From Gammaproteobacteria bacterium (GTDB taxonomy: Bacteria; Pseudomonadota; Gammaproteobacteria; Arenicellales; Poriferihabitantaceae): 64,000 nucleotides of DNA. Under the pieces are notes generated by a model, which was not told the origin of the DNA, did no database searches, and worked only from the letters and a program-made list of their open reading frames with translations. The position numbers and the translations under genes were made by a program. Positions 1-8,900 of the stretch are shown piece by piece (positions within the stretch are counted from its first letter, which is position 1; every line of letters begins with the position of its first letter). The stretch covers positions 73,965 through 137,964 of the forward strand of contig JAJEAV010000005.1 of NCBI GenBank assembly GCA_022822625.1, in the 5' to 3' direction.

Positions 1-257
1 ATCCCCCGGGGTATGTCATGATCGTAGATTTTTGGGCATCGGATTCCAAGTTTTTGCAGATGAGTGCCAATCGAGATAAATGCCTCCAGATTTTCCTTGT
101 CTGGTGGAGCATCAAGCAGCATGGCCTTGCGTCCATCATGTTCCAGACGATGATACTGACGAAAGGAAGCATCTGGAACAAGGCTTGTCAGCCTGCACCC
201 CAAATACCCGGAGCTGGCCAGAAACTGGCTCACTGCCAGAAATCTTGTGTCATCCAT
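1..257 (-). CDS. amgK: AmgK-like aminosugar/cell-wall sugar kinase, N-terminal part (runs off window start)
   Basis: The visible 85 residues begin MDDTRFLAV and carry DASFRQYHRL around residue 31 and MLLDAPPDKE soon after. These match the N-lobe signature of the COG3178 phosphotransferases, which include AmgK, the MurNAc/GlcNAc anomeric kinase of the cell-wall recycling bypass. The catalytic loop lies outside the window, so activity cannot be judged. The ATG directly follows the glnD TAA with no spacer, so the gene is probably translationally coupled as third gene of a map-glnD-amgK unit. In known pathways AmgK works with the nucleotidyltransferase MurU; I would expect murU next, but it is not visible. 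Confidence 0.72.
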   Translation of the reverse strand, partial: MDDTRFLAVSQFLASSGYLGCRLTSLVPDASFRQYHRLEHDGRKAMLLDAPPDKENLEAFISIGTHLQKLGIRCPKIYDHDIPRG

Positions 258-2906
258 TTAGTCGAGTAGAAACTTGATTCGCGACTCAAGAAATGATCTT
301 TGTCGCAGGTCAGACATTGGGAGTCCATCCCGATCCGTGATGAAAAAAGTATCTTCCGCCTTTTCACCAAGCGTTGAGACCTTGGCCGAGAGTAGGCGGA
401 CCTTGTGCTCAAACAGGGCACGGGATACATTGTACAGAAGGCTGGGGCGATCCTGTGATGTGACCTCCATGGTTGTATGGCCCAGGTCTTCATTGTCCTC
501 GAACACCACACGCGTAGGAACCTTGAACTGTTTCCTGACTCTTGGCAAATTCAGTGCCACAGGGCTATATCCATTTGCGGACGACAACATGAATTGCCGG
601 AATTTTTCACGCTGTCGTTCCACAACCTGTTCGGTAATTGGGCGGGGGTCATTGTTGGTGGCGATAAAAATCATGATGCTGAGGCCGGAACGGGTATGGT
701 GCATGCGTGCATCGAGAATTCCGAAGCGCAGGCTATCCAGTGCCGCGGTCGCCCGCACCAGTTGATCTTCAATCTCGGGGGTTACGATCAGGATTTGCTC
801 GGCACCGATTTCCAGGCGATGGCGAACGGCCACCAAAGGCAGGTCCGACAGCGAGGCGTTGCAGATTTGTTCGGCCTGCCAGGCTGATGTGATCGGTGCA
901 TTGCGCAAAAAGTATTCCTGATCCATCTGTGCCCAGAACCTGTTGAGACGATAGTTGTCTATTTCAGGGTCAACCAGCTTGCGAATTGCCTGCTTTCGCT
1001 GCTCCACGCGTTGCCCAATTGCTTCGGTGGAACCCAGTCCGGTGCGAAACAACCGAGACGTGGCATGGTAGAGATTACCCAGAAGCCTTCCTTTCCATTC
1101 GTTCCATAAAGTGTGGCTGGTACCCCGTATATCCGCTATAGTGAGCAGGTAGAGATTGTCGAGATGCTCCTGATCCCCCATCTGCTCGGCAAAGCGTTCG
1201 ACAATTCGTGGGTCCGAGGTATCTTCCTTCTGGGCAGTAAACGACATCAGGAGGTGATGGCGAACCAGCCAGCCCACAAAACCCGCATCGTATTCATTCA
1301 TGCCCAGCCTGCGGCATAACGATAGTGCTATCTTCTCGCCGACTTCTGAATGATCCCGACCGCTGCCCTTGCCGATGTCATGGCACAGTGCCGCCAGAAA
1401 CAGGCGCTCGCGCTGATTGAGCTTGCTGATGATGTCCGAAAGGATTGGAAACTCGTGTCGATACTTGTCTACCATCAATCTCCTGAGATTCCTGATCACG
1501 AACAAGGAATGGGTGTCGACCGTAAAAACGTGAAACAGGTCATGCTGCATCTGGCCGACTATCTTTCCCCATTCCGGAAAGAATCGACCCAGCACCCCAT
1601 AGGTATTCATGCGCCTTAAAGCATGCGTTAATCCCAACGGGTGCCTGAATATCTCAAGGAAAAGACGACGGTTTTCCGGATCTTTTCTGAAATTGCCGTC
1701 AATCAGGTACAGATTTCCTCTTAGTTTGCGGACTGTAGCCGCTTCCACCCCGGTGAGTTCCGGGTTGCGCTGCATGACATGAAACAATTCCAGTAGTGCA
1801 CTGGGGTGGCGCTCAAAGACTTTGGGGCTGGAAATCTGCAGCAGTTTGCCTACCTGGTTAAACCGTTGATTGATTTTATGGACAACCGGTGGTTTCCTGT
1901 TCAGAAGAACCTCATCGAAGTGCTGCAGCACGGTCTCGTTGAGTATCTGAATCTCCCTGGCAGTTCTGTAGTACTTCTGCATCAGCTTCTCGACGCCCAT
2001 TCGGGTTGAATCATCATGATATCCAAGCTGACTTGACAGGTCACGCTGTAAATCGACCAGCAATCGATCTTCGCAACGGCCGGCAAGTACATGCAGTCCA
2101 TTTCGAAGCTTCCACAGGAAGTTTCGGGAGTTAACCAGAGTGCGGTATTCCCGTTCGGTGATGAAGGAGTGCTCAACCAGATCCTCAATGCGCCGTGTCC
2201 CCAGGCATCGATTGGTAATCCAGCCGATCATGTGCAGGTCACGCAGACCGCCCGGACTCTCCTTGAGATTTGGTTCCAGGTTGAACTGCGTTTCACCGTA
2301 GCGAAGGTGTCTTTCCCATTGCTCTTCCATCTTGGCCTGAAAAAACCTGTCTGGAGGCCAGATATCCTTTCGCCGCATTCTTGCACTGACCTGATCGAAG
2401 GATTTCCGGTCACCCTCCAGCAATCTCATTTCCATCATTGACGTGGCAATCGTCAAATCCTGCCTGCTGAGCTTCACACAATCAGGGAGAGTTCTCACAC
2501 TGTGCCCAATCCTGATACCGATATCCCAGCATAGTTGCACGAATTTCTCTATGCGCAGCTTGTGCGCATTCCTGATTTTCCTAGGCATCAGAAATAACAG
2601 GTCAATGTCCGATGCAAAATTCAGCTCTCCTCTTCCATAACCACCGACTGCAATCAATGATGGACTGTCTGTACAGTCGAATCCCCTTATGGATTGTTTC
2701 CATGCCCTGATCAGAATCCTGTCGGCCATCCAGACTCGGTGTTTGCACAGGATATCGGAACGGCCACCTGAAAGGTGGTATTCCGAAAGCACATTATGGC
2801 CCCGGTAGATGAGGTCGCTGAAAGCCTCTACTCCATCCGCAGAATCTGCAGTGATCGAATCTAGCTGGGTCTCGCCAAGAATTCCGGAATGGCTGAGCCG
2901 ATTCAT
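258..2906 (-). CDS. glnD: [Protein-PII] uridylyltransferase / uridylyl-removing enzyme
   Basis: Cytoplasmic nitrogen sensor that uridylylates PII proteins when glutamine is low and removes UMP when it is high. The 882 residues match the usual size (about 890). The nucleotidyltransferase signature is GGYGRGEL at 88-95 followed by the acidic pair D100/D102 (SDIDLL). An HD-type hydrolase motif, LAALCHDIGKG with a following DHSEVG, lies around residue 500. Two ACT-like regions that bind glutamine form the C-terminus (for example TTMEVTSQDRPSLLYNV and the last 60 residues). The start overlaps the map stop by 4 bp. The acidic dyad sits in NFASDID rather than the common HPYSDID; the catalytic aspartates are kept. 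Confidence 0.95.
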   Translation of the reverse strand: MNRLSHSGILGETQLDSITADSADGVEAFSDLIYRGHNVLSEYHLSGGRSDILCKHRVWMADRILIRAWKQSIRGFDCTDSPSLIAVGGYGRGELNFASDIDLLFLMPRKIRNAHKLRIEKFVQLCWDIGIRIGHSVRTLPDCVKLSRQDLTIATSMMEMRLLEGDRKSFDQVSARMRRKDIWPPDRFFQAKMEEQWERHLRYGETQFNLEPNLKESPGGLRDLHMIGWITNRCLGTRRIEDLVEHSFITEREYRTLVNSRNFLWKLRNGLHVLAGRCEDRLLVDLQRDLSSQLGYHDDSTRMGVEKLMQKYYRTAREIQILNETVLQHFDEVLLNRKPPVVHKINQRFNQVGKLLQISSPKVFERHPSALLELFHVMQRNPELTGVEAATVRKLRGNLYLIDGNFRKDPENRRLFLEIFRHPLGLTHALRRMNTYGVLGRFFPEWGKIVGQMQHDLFHVFTVDTHSLFVIRNLRRLMVDKYRHEFPILSDIISKLNQRERLFLAALCHDIGKGSGRDHSEVGEKIALSLCRRLGMNEYDAGFVGWLVRHHLLMSFTAQKEDTSDPRIVERFAEQMGDQEHLDNLYLLTIADIRGTSHTLWNEWKGRLLGNLYHATSRLFRTGLGSTEAIGQRVEQRKQAIRKLVDPEIDNYRLNRFWAQMDQEYFLRNAPITSAWQAEQICNASLSDLPLVAVRHRLEIGAEQILIVTPEIEDQLVRATAALDSLRFGILDARMHHTRSGLSIMIFIATNNDPRPITEQVVERQREKFRQFMLSSANGYSPVALNLPRVRKQFKVPTRVVFEDNEDLGHTTMEVTSQDRPSLLYNVSRALFEHKVRLLSAKVSTLGEKAEDTFFITDRDGLPMSDLRQRSFLESRIKFLLD

Positions 2907-3655
2907 GGCCGTGTCAGAATTTCATGACCATCAGCAGTCACCAGGATTGTGTGCTCCCATTGTGCAGATAGACTTTTATCCCTGGTAATTACCGTCCACC
3001 CATCCCCCATCAGCCGGGTTTCCTTTTTGCCCACGTTGACCATTGGTTCAATTGTGAATGTCATGCCTTCCAGAATTTCCATGCCGGTATCCGGCTTGCC
3101 ATAATGCAGGACCTGCGGGTCTTCATGAAAGCCTCGGCCGATTCCATGACCACAGTATTCTCGAACCACGGAAAATCCCTTTGACTCGACATACTTCTGG
3201 ATGGCATGCCCAATGTCTCCGAGTCGAGCACCAGGGCGAACCATCCTGATCCCCCGATACATGCTTTCGTGACTGACTTCACAGAGGCGCCGGGCTCGAA
3301 TCGGAGGTTCTCCCACAAAAAACATGCGACTGGTATCTCCATGATATCCGTCCTTGATGACGGTGATATCGATATTAATGATGTCTCCGGATTTGAGCGT
3401 TTTGTCTCCGGGTATGCCGTGACAGACGACATGGTTGACTGATGTACAGATGGATTTGGGAAATCCCTTATAGTTCAGTGGGGCGGGGATTGCCTTTTGT
3501 GTATTGACAATGTAGTCATGACACAGGTGATTAAGGGTATCCGTGGTTATGCCGGGCTTGACCTCCGGTCCTATCATCTCAAGAACCTGAGCCGCTAGTC
3601 GTCCGGCCACCCGCATTTTCTGGATTTCTTCCGGGGTTTTGATTGTGACTGCCAT
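2903..3655 (-). CDS. map: Methionine aminopeptidase, type I
   Basis: Removes the initiator methionine from nascent proteins and is normally essential. The protein has 250 residues (family about 264). The five metal ligands are visible in order: D in INIDITV, D in GDTSRM, H in GHGIGRGFHEDP, E in FTIEPM and E in SAQWEHT. The substrate-positioning histidine is in NHVVCHGIP. It is first gene of the minus-strand unit and overlaps glnD by 4 bp. It diverges from rpsB, the arrangement common in gammaproteobacteria. A promoter-like pair lies about 30 bp upstream. Confidence 0.96.
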   Translation of the reverse strand: MAVTIKTPEEIQKMRVAGRLAAQVLEMIGPEVKPGITTDTLNHLCHDYIVNTQKAIPAPLNYKGFPKSICTSVNHVVCHGIPGDKTLKSGDIINIDITVIKDGYHGDTSRMFFVGEPPIRARRLCEVSHESMYRGIRMVRPGARLGDIGHAIQKYVESKGFSVVREYCGHGIGRGFHEDPQVLHYGKPDTGMEILEGMTFTIEPMVNVGKKETRLMGDGWTVITRDKSLSAQWEHTILVTADGHEILTRP

Positions 3656-3683
3656 TTGTGAATCGTTTTTTTCGCAAGAAGCA

Positions 3684-3712
3684 ATTATAAGAACATGTGG
3701 GCAAATAGTGAA
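3684..3712 (-). promoter_or_regulatory. Candidate sigma70 promoter for map-glnD-amgK
   Basis: On the minus strand there is TTCACT (3712-3707), a 17-bp spacer and a perfect TATAAT (3689-3684). The predicted start, near 3677, leaves a leader of about 20 nt before the map ATG. The -10 matches 6/6 and the -35 is moderate. Confidence 0.5.
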
Positions 3713-4303
3713 CTTTAGAAATCACATTGCCGGGATTTGTCAAATCGACGGGCAAATGTCCTTGGTCAATGACATGCCGCCCCTCATTATTGAAACCAGG
3801 TCGAATCCGGCGGTGTACGGATGGTCACCGGAACGTGTACCTCTCCCAACCTGCTTTTCGGTAGTAGAATGGTTCCTGCATTCACTGGAATGTCCTGTAT
3901 ATATTCTCCATTCTCTTGACGAAGCTCTTGAAGAATGGATGGATGCCTTGTCGAACACGGGCTCAGTGCATCCATGACGGTTCTCTTCTGTAGTGGACGC
4001 TGCTTTCAGAATTGACTTTGAGTTTGGTTGTCGGAAGAAGGTCAGGAAAACGCTACACGCAATATTCCTCCAGCCGGAAGCAAAAATTCTTCTGTTTTCA
4101 GCACCCGGATTCCGGTATAATCCGCGCTCCGGAAGCTGGGTCGGTGCTGATTCCTGATATTGGACAGTGAATCCGTATCCGATCCGGCAAACAATTCACA
4201 CACGGTGATTATGTATTCCCGGGTGCTGGCCTGGATGTTTCAGGTCGGTCGGAATACAGTAGCCGTGGTGGTCACAACCCATACAAGATAAGGATGAATA
4301 TCC
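3713..4303 (+). other. Divergent intergenic region and rpsB leader; no gene recognised
   Basis: About 590 bp between the map promoter and rpsB. Open frames here, such as 3639-3977 on the plus strand, have no recognisable protein features or ribosome-binding site and are not called. It contains a good -10 hexamer at 4116-4121. The remaining 175 nt or so would be the untranslated rpsB leader; in other bacteria such a leader binds S2 for autoregulation, but I could not assign the structure here. The rpsB ribosome-binding site is AAGGAT at 4290-4295. Confidence 0.4.
4116..4121 (+). promoter_or_regulatory. Candidate -10 box of the rpsB-tsf promoter
   Basis: A perfect TATAAT in a short GC-rich context just upstream of GCGCTCCGG. 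The best -35 at 17 bp is TGTTTT (4093-4098), which is weak. The predicted start near 4128 would give a leader of about 175 nt. Confidence 0.4.
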
Positions 4304-5488
4304 ATGACAATTGACATGCGACGGCTGTTGCAGGCCGGTGTTCACTTCGGGCACCAGACTCGATACTGGTCCCCATCCATGGCGCCCTACATATTTGGTC
4401 GCCGAAATAAAATTCATATCATCAACCTGGAAAAGACCTTGCCCATGCTGGACGAGGCCACGAACTATCTGGGTTCGGTGGTAGCCCAGGGTGGCACGGT
4501 TCTGTTTGTAGGAACCAAGCGTCAGGCCGGCAAACAGGTTCGTCAGGCCGCCATGGACTGCAATTCCCCATATGTCGACCATCGTTGGCTGGGAGGCATG
4601 CTGACGAACTTCAAGACGGTCAAGAATTCCATCGCACGACTGAAGGAACTTGAGACCTTCATGGCCAGTCCCGAGAGCGCAAAATTAAGCAAGAAGGAGA
4701 TACTGTCTTTGGATCGGGAAAGAATCAAGCTGGACCGGACGCTGTCCGGAATCAAGAATCTCGAGGGATTGCCTGATGCCCTGTTTGTAGTTGATATCCA
4801 GTATGAAAAAATTGCGGTTAGAGAAGCAGTAAAACTGGGAATTCCGGTGGTCGCCGTTGTGGATACCAACTGTGCCCCGGAAAATGTCGACTATGTGATT
4901 CCGGGTAATGACGATTCTGCAAAAGCGATTGGCCTGTATCTGGAAGCCGCATCAACGGCAATCAAGGAAGGGCACAAGACCAGAAAACTTGCAAACCCGC
5001 TAAGTAGGGGCGACCAGTTTGTTGATGTTGAAGAAGTCGGCAAGGTAATGGATCTATCGGGTGTTCTCGAATCCGGAGACCGGGAAGAGACAGGAGATGC
5101 CGAGAAAACCGACGAGTCCGGAGAAGAACAGGCTGAGGATGCAGTGTCGACACAAGTGGTCAAGAAGAGGGTTGTGCGTAGGAAGGTCGCAAAAACCGAA
5201 ACGGAATCTTCCCCAAAGCCTGTTGCTGAATCATCCAAATCGAAAGATGTATTGCCCAGCCTGGACAAGGTAGAGGACATTCTGGCGGAAGTTGCGGCGG
5301 GTACTCGCAGTCAGGATGGGGCCATTCGCTACATGCATGAGGCCGGCATGGACCACCAGGATATTTCAGGCAGACTGGGAACCAGTTATGAACAGGTCCG
5401 TGAAATATTACTGGAGAGCAGTTCAATGCTGACTCGACCGGTTGACCCGGTTCCGGACAGGATCAAGAATGAAGATCCATTTGCCTGA
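4304..5488 (+). CDS. rpsB: 30S ribosomal protein S2 with an unusual C-terminal extension
   Basis: The S2 body covers residues 1 to about 230: [14 protein letters not shown] near the start, LFVGTKRQA at 67-75, [12 protein letters not shown] at 92-103 and the [11 protein letters not shown] segment near 182-192. The total is 394 residues against about 240 in most bacteria. The extra part is an acidic linker (about 235-285, rich in E/D/S/T), a basic patch [10 protein letters not shown] at 285-294, and a final region (322-371) whose [18 protein letters not shown] looks like a helix-turn-helix. The start is fixed by AAGGAT 8 bp upstream and the conserved N-terminus. tsf follows after 96 bp. Confidence 0.95.
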   Translation: MTIDMRRLLQAGVHFGHQTRYWSPSMAPYIFGRRNKIHIINLEKTLPMLDEATNYLGSVVAQGGTVLFVGTKRQAGKQVRQAAMDCNSPYVDHRWLGGMLTNFKTVKNSIARLKELETFMASPESAKLSKKEILSLDRERIKLDRTLSGIKNLEGLPDALFVVDIQYEKIAVREAVKLGIPVVAVVDTNCAPENVDYVIPGNDDSAKAIGLYLEAASTAIKEGHKTRKLANPLSRGDQFVDVEEVGKVMDLSGVLESGDREETGDAEKTDESGEEQAEDAVSTQVVKKRVVRRKVAKTETESSPKPVAESSKSKDVLPSLDKVEDILAEVAAGTRSQDGAIRYMHEAGMDHQDISGRLGTSYEQVREILLESSSMLTRPVDPVPDRIKNEDPFA

Positions 5489-5584
5489 CGGTCATCTGGC
5501 CTGAGTGGAACGGCCCGCTTGTAGAGATATCCATTCCCTATACTATGATCGTCATAACAATAGATTACAAGAGAATTTCAAATC

Positions 5585-6475
5585 ATGACAAATTCAGCTG
5601 CAATGATTAAGGAACTCCGTCAGCTGACGGGTGCCGGAATGATGGATTGCAAACGAGCTCTGGAAGAGACCGGGGGAGACATGGAGCAAGCCATTGCAGA
5701 ACTTAGAAAGAAAGGAGCCGCTGCCGCCGCCAAACGAGCTGGAAGAATTGCTGCAGAAGGGGTGATTGTCTGCCAGTCGAATACCTCGCACTCAATACTG
5801 GTCGAGGTGAATTGTGAAACCGATTTTGTTGCCAAGGACGATTCTTTCATCGAGTTCTGCAATCAGGTCGCAAGCACCATTCTGGAGGCCTGTCCGTCCA
5901 GTGATGTGGACGTTGGTGCACTGAAAATTGCAGGTGGGCCAACCGATGCGGGATTCACGACTGTTGAAGAAGCCCGACAAGGCCTGATCACCAAGGTAGG
6001 CGAGAACATTTCGGTTCGGCGTTTTGCACTGCTGGAGTCTTCGGGAAGTGTGGTCGGTCATTATCTGCATGGCTCAAAAATCGGCGTAATCGTGGTGCTG
6101 AATCAGGCTAGTGATCAATTGAAGCTTGATATTGCCATGCACATTGCTGCCTCTGCCCCCTTGTTCATTGATGTTGAGGATGTTGACCAGGACATGTTGA
6201 ACAAGGAACGCAACATTTATCAGGCACAGGCAGAAGAGACAGGCAAGCCATCCGACATGATCGAAAAGATCGTCAAGGGAAAAGTTGCTAAATTTCTTTC
6301 TTCCAATGCCTTGCTTGAGCAGCCTTTTGTCAGGGATACGGACATCAAGGTGAGAAAACATCTCGAGTCAGAGGAAGCACGAGTCAAGGCGATGGTTCGA
6401 TTTGAGGTCGGAGAAGGTCTTGAGAAAAGAAGCGATGACTTCGTTGCCGAAGTAATGAGCCAGGCTCGGGGCTAG
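5585..6475 (+). CDS. tsf: Elongation factor Ts
   Basis: Guanine-nucleotide exchange factor for EF-Tu. The N-terminal UBA-like domain reads IKELRQLTGAGMMDCKRAL and then KKGAAAAAKRAGRIAAEGV; the exchange-core motif VEVNCETDFVAKD follows at about 73-85. The 296 residues fit the family (about 283). It lies downstream of rpsB, the near-universal arrangement. pyrH would normally come next in gammaproteobacteria; instead a 197-bp gap leads straight to frr. Confidence 0.96.
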   Translation: MTNSAAMIKELRQLTGAGMMDCKRALEETGGDMEQAIAELRKKGAAAAAKRAGRIAAEGVIVCQSNTSHSILVEVNCETDFVAKDDSFIEFCNQVASTILEACPSSDVDVGALKIAGGPTDAGFTTVEEARQGLITKVGENISVRRFALLESSGSVVGHYLHGSKIGVIVVLNQASDQLKLDIAMHIAASAPLFIDVEDVDQDMLNKERNIYQAQAEETGKPSDMIEKIVKGKVAKFLSSNALLEQPFVRDTDIKVRKHLESEEARVKAMVRFEVGEGLEKRSDDFVAEVMSQARG

Positions 6476-6672
6476 ACCTCCGAATCGCTGGTTGACGGGA
6501 ATCCGGAAATACGGTTTGCAGTACCCCGGAATCATGTTGCCGGACAGTCTGTCTGATCAGGAGTTCATTGATTGGTGAAGAGGTGCGCAAGCTCACGGAT
6601 ACTGGGCCTGCAGACTGTGCAACTGGTAGTATACTTATCTGGAAATTTTCATCGTAATATCCCGTACGTAAC

Positions 6673-7230
6673 ATGATCGAAGATATCAAACAAGACGCTG
6701 AGCAGAGGATGCGGAAAACGGTAGCTTCGACTCGCGACAGCATGGCCCGAATCCGCACTGGACGCGCCAGCACGGCGTTGCTTGATCACTTGAGCGTGAA
6801 CTACTACGGTTCTCAGGTTCCCATCAGCCAGGTAGCGACAGTTTCCGTTGCTGACGCAAGAACATTAACGGTTCAGCCCTGGGAAAAGCAGATGCTGGAA
6901 GTAATTGAAAAGGCCATTCTGGAATCGGACCTGGGGCTCAATCCGATGACGGCCGGAGAGATCATGCGTATTCCACTACCGGCAATGACCGAAGAGAGAC
7001 GTGTCGAACTTTCTCGAGTGGTTCGACAGGAGGGAGAAAACGGCAAGGTTGCGATTCGAAATATCCGGCGCGATGCAATCCATACGGTCAGGGAACTGCT
7101 CAAGGAGAAGGAAATCACCCAGGATGAGGAAAAGGGCATGGAGTCAACACTGCAAACCCTGACCGACCGATATGTTAACGAGATTAGTGGAGTTGTAGAA
7201 GAGAAGCAGAATGAGGTTATGGAAGTCTAG
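6673..7230 (+). CDS. frr: Ribosome recycling factor
   Basis: Splits post-termination ribosomes together with EF-G. It has 185 residues, exactly the usual length. Family hallmarks are RIRTGRASTALLDHLSVNYYG near 24-45, the TVQPWEK segment, and PLPAMTEERRVELSRVV, followed by the long helix ending VNEISGVVEEKQNEVMEV. The ATG starts MIEDIKQDAEQRM as in other RRFs. The stop is only about 100 bp before the uppS start. Confidence 0.96.
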   Translation: MIEDIKQDAEQRMRKTVASTRDSMARIRTGRASTALLDHLSVNYYGSQVPISQVATVSVADARTLTVQPWEKQMLEVIEKAILESDLGLNPMTAGEIMRIPLPAMTEERRVELSRVVRQEGENGKVAIRNIRRDAIHTVRELLKEKEITQDEEKGMESTLQTLTDRYVNEISGVVEEKQNEVMEV

Positions 7231-7326
7231 ATCTTCATGCATGGTCGGAGGAGGCACTGGCAACAGGATGATGCACACTACGGGCACAGCTTATCCGGCC
7301 TTGCCCCGTCACATTGCCGGGACACC

Positions 7327-8103
7327 ATGAAAGAGTTGTCCAGTGTGTCTCATGCGGACATTCCGGCCCGGAATCTTCAGGGCGCGCTACCGCATCATGT
7401 CGCAGTGATCATGGATGGCAATGGTCGTTGGGCAATGCAACAGGGCTTGCCGAGAACGGCAGGACACAAAAAGGGCGTTGACGCAGTTCGGAGTATCGTC
7501 AGGTACTGTCGGCATCAGGGCATTGGCTACCTGACCCTGTTTGCATTCAGCAGCGAGAACTGGAGTCGTCCACAGCAGGAGATCCGGGTGCTGACTGATT
7601 TGCTGTGTGCCTCGATTGATACCGAAGCACGCCTGCTGATTGAGAACGACATCAGGCTCTCCGTGATCGGTGATCTTACCCGCTTTCCGGAATCGCTTCA
7701 GGGGTCAATCGAAAGAACCTGCCGGCAAACCCGGAACAACGGTTCCATGACTCTGACCATTGCACTGAATTATGGTGGTCAGTGGGATATCTGCAATGCC
7801 TTTCAATCAATCGCAAAAAGGGTTGAACGTGGCGAACTCGGGGTAGCAGAGATTACCCATCAGTTGATTCAATCGCATCTGTGCACGCATGACTTGCCCG
7901 ATCCAGACCTGTTTATTCGGACCGGAGGTGAAATTCGGATCAGCAACTTCCTGCTCTGGCAACTTGCCTATACGGAACTGTTCTTTACCGACACCTATTG
8001 GCCTGACTTTGATATTGGCTGTTTTGAAATCGCCCTGAACGATTATGCGGAAAGACAACGCCGTTTTGGAAACATAGAACGGCAGATCAAGGAAAGCGCG
8101 TGA
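7327..8103 (+). CDS. uppS: Undecaprenyl diphosphate synthase (cis-prenyltransferase)
   Basis: Condenses isopentenyl diphosphate with farnesyl diphosphate to make the C55 carrier for peptidoglycan and O-antigen. The signature HHVAVIMDGNGRWA carries the catalytic Asp; FAFSSENW and the C-terminal DLFIRTGGEIRISNFLLWQ are also intact. I choose the ATG at 7327 (258 residues, close to 253 in E. coli). The frame opens 30 codons earlier at 7237, but that upstream part is not conserved-looking. The TGA overlaps the cdsA GTG by 4 bp. Confidence 0.94.
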   Translation: MKELSSVSHADIPARNLQGALPHHVAVIMDGNGRWAMQQGLPRTAGHKKGVDAVRSIVRYCRHQGIGYLTLFAFSSENWSRPQQEIRVLTDLLCASIDTEARLLIENDIRLSVIGDLTRFPESLQGSIERTCRQTRNNGSMTLTIALNYGGQWDICNAFQSIAKRVERGELGVAEITHQLIQSHLCTHDLPDPDLFIRTGGEIRISNFLLWQLAYTELFFTDTYWPDFDIGCFEIALNDYAERQRRFGNIERQIKESA

Positions 8104-8900
8104 ACTGGCCACGCATCATCACGGCCGCGGTACTGGCATTTGCCGTGATCACGCTGGTGCTTATCGTCAGTGATTTCTGGTTTGACCTGATTTGTGGATG
8201 TATGGTGGTTCTGGGTCTTTGGGAGTGGGCTGCGCTGAAAAAAAAGAGCCTTCCCGTGTTTCTTCTGTCCACCATTCCGATTGCTGCGCTCGTTTTCCTG
8301 GGTCGAGAATATCCGGACTTCCTCGTAACCATGTGTGTGTTTTCGAGCCTGGTATGGGTTGCCATTGGAGTTGACTTGATTGTCAGGAAGATGGATTCAT
8401 TTCACAGTGTGATAAATTCATATGTAATGGGGCTGGTCCTGATGTCCTGTACATGGTCTGCACTGGTGCTGATTCACAGCTGGGCAAATGCCGGCCCGCT
8501 GTTCGTCATTTCGGTGTTGTTGATGGTCTGGGCGGCAGATAGTTTTGCGTACTTCACCGGAAAGAGTTATGGTCATCGTAAGCTGTCGCCTGAATTAAGT
8601 CCAGGCAAGACCATCGAAGGTGTTTTTGGCGGCATAGTCGGTACCATTGTTCTGGCCTGGATTGCCGGTTTTGCAATACTGAAGCTGGATCAGGGTCAAT
8701 TACTGCTCTGGGTTGGCATGGGACTGGTCATTGCTGTCGTCAGCGTGGTTGGAGACTTGTATGAAAGTCGACTCAAGCGGATTGCCGGAGTCAAGGATAG
8801 CGGGCGAATTCTCCCCGGTCACGGCGGAATCCTTGACCGCATTGACGGCATGATCGCGGCCCTGCCGATAGTGGCTGCCGGATGGTCGCTGGTCCGATGA
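8100..8900 (+). CDS. cdsA: Phosphatidate cytidylyltransferase (CDP-diglyceride synthase)
   Basis: Inner-membrane enzyme making CDP-diacylglycerol from phosphatidate and CTP. It is a polytopic hydrophobic protein of 266 residues. The family signature is near the C-terminus: SRLKRIAGVKDSGRILPGHGG then LDRIDG. The upstream SPGKTIEGVFGG is also typical. Translation starts at GTG, overlapping the uppS stop as GTGA. The gene overlaps dxr in the same way. Confidence 0.94.
   Translation: MNWPRIITAAVLAFAVITLVLIVSDFWFDLICGCMVVLGLWEWAALKKKSLPVFLLSTIPIAALVFLGREYPDFLVTMCVFSSLVWVAIGVDLIVRKMDSFHSVINSYVMGLVLMSCTWSALVLIHSWANAGPLFVISVLLMVWAADSFAYFTGKSYGHRKLSPELSPGKTIEGVFGGIVGTIVLAWIAGFAILKLDQGQLLLWVGMGLVIAVVSVVGDLYESRLKRIAGVKDSGRILPGHGGILDRIDGMIAALPIVAAGWSLVR

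Noticed and set aside
3639-3977. 112-codon plus-strand frame upstream of rpsB
   Set aside because: No ribosome-binding site or recognisable sequence; it overlaps the map start region and lies upstream of the likely rpsB promoter.
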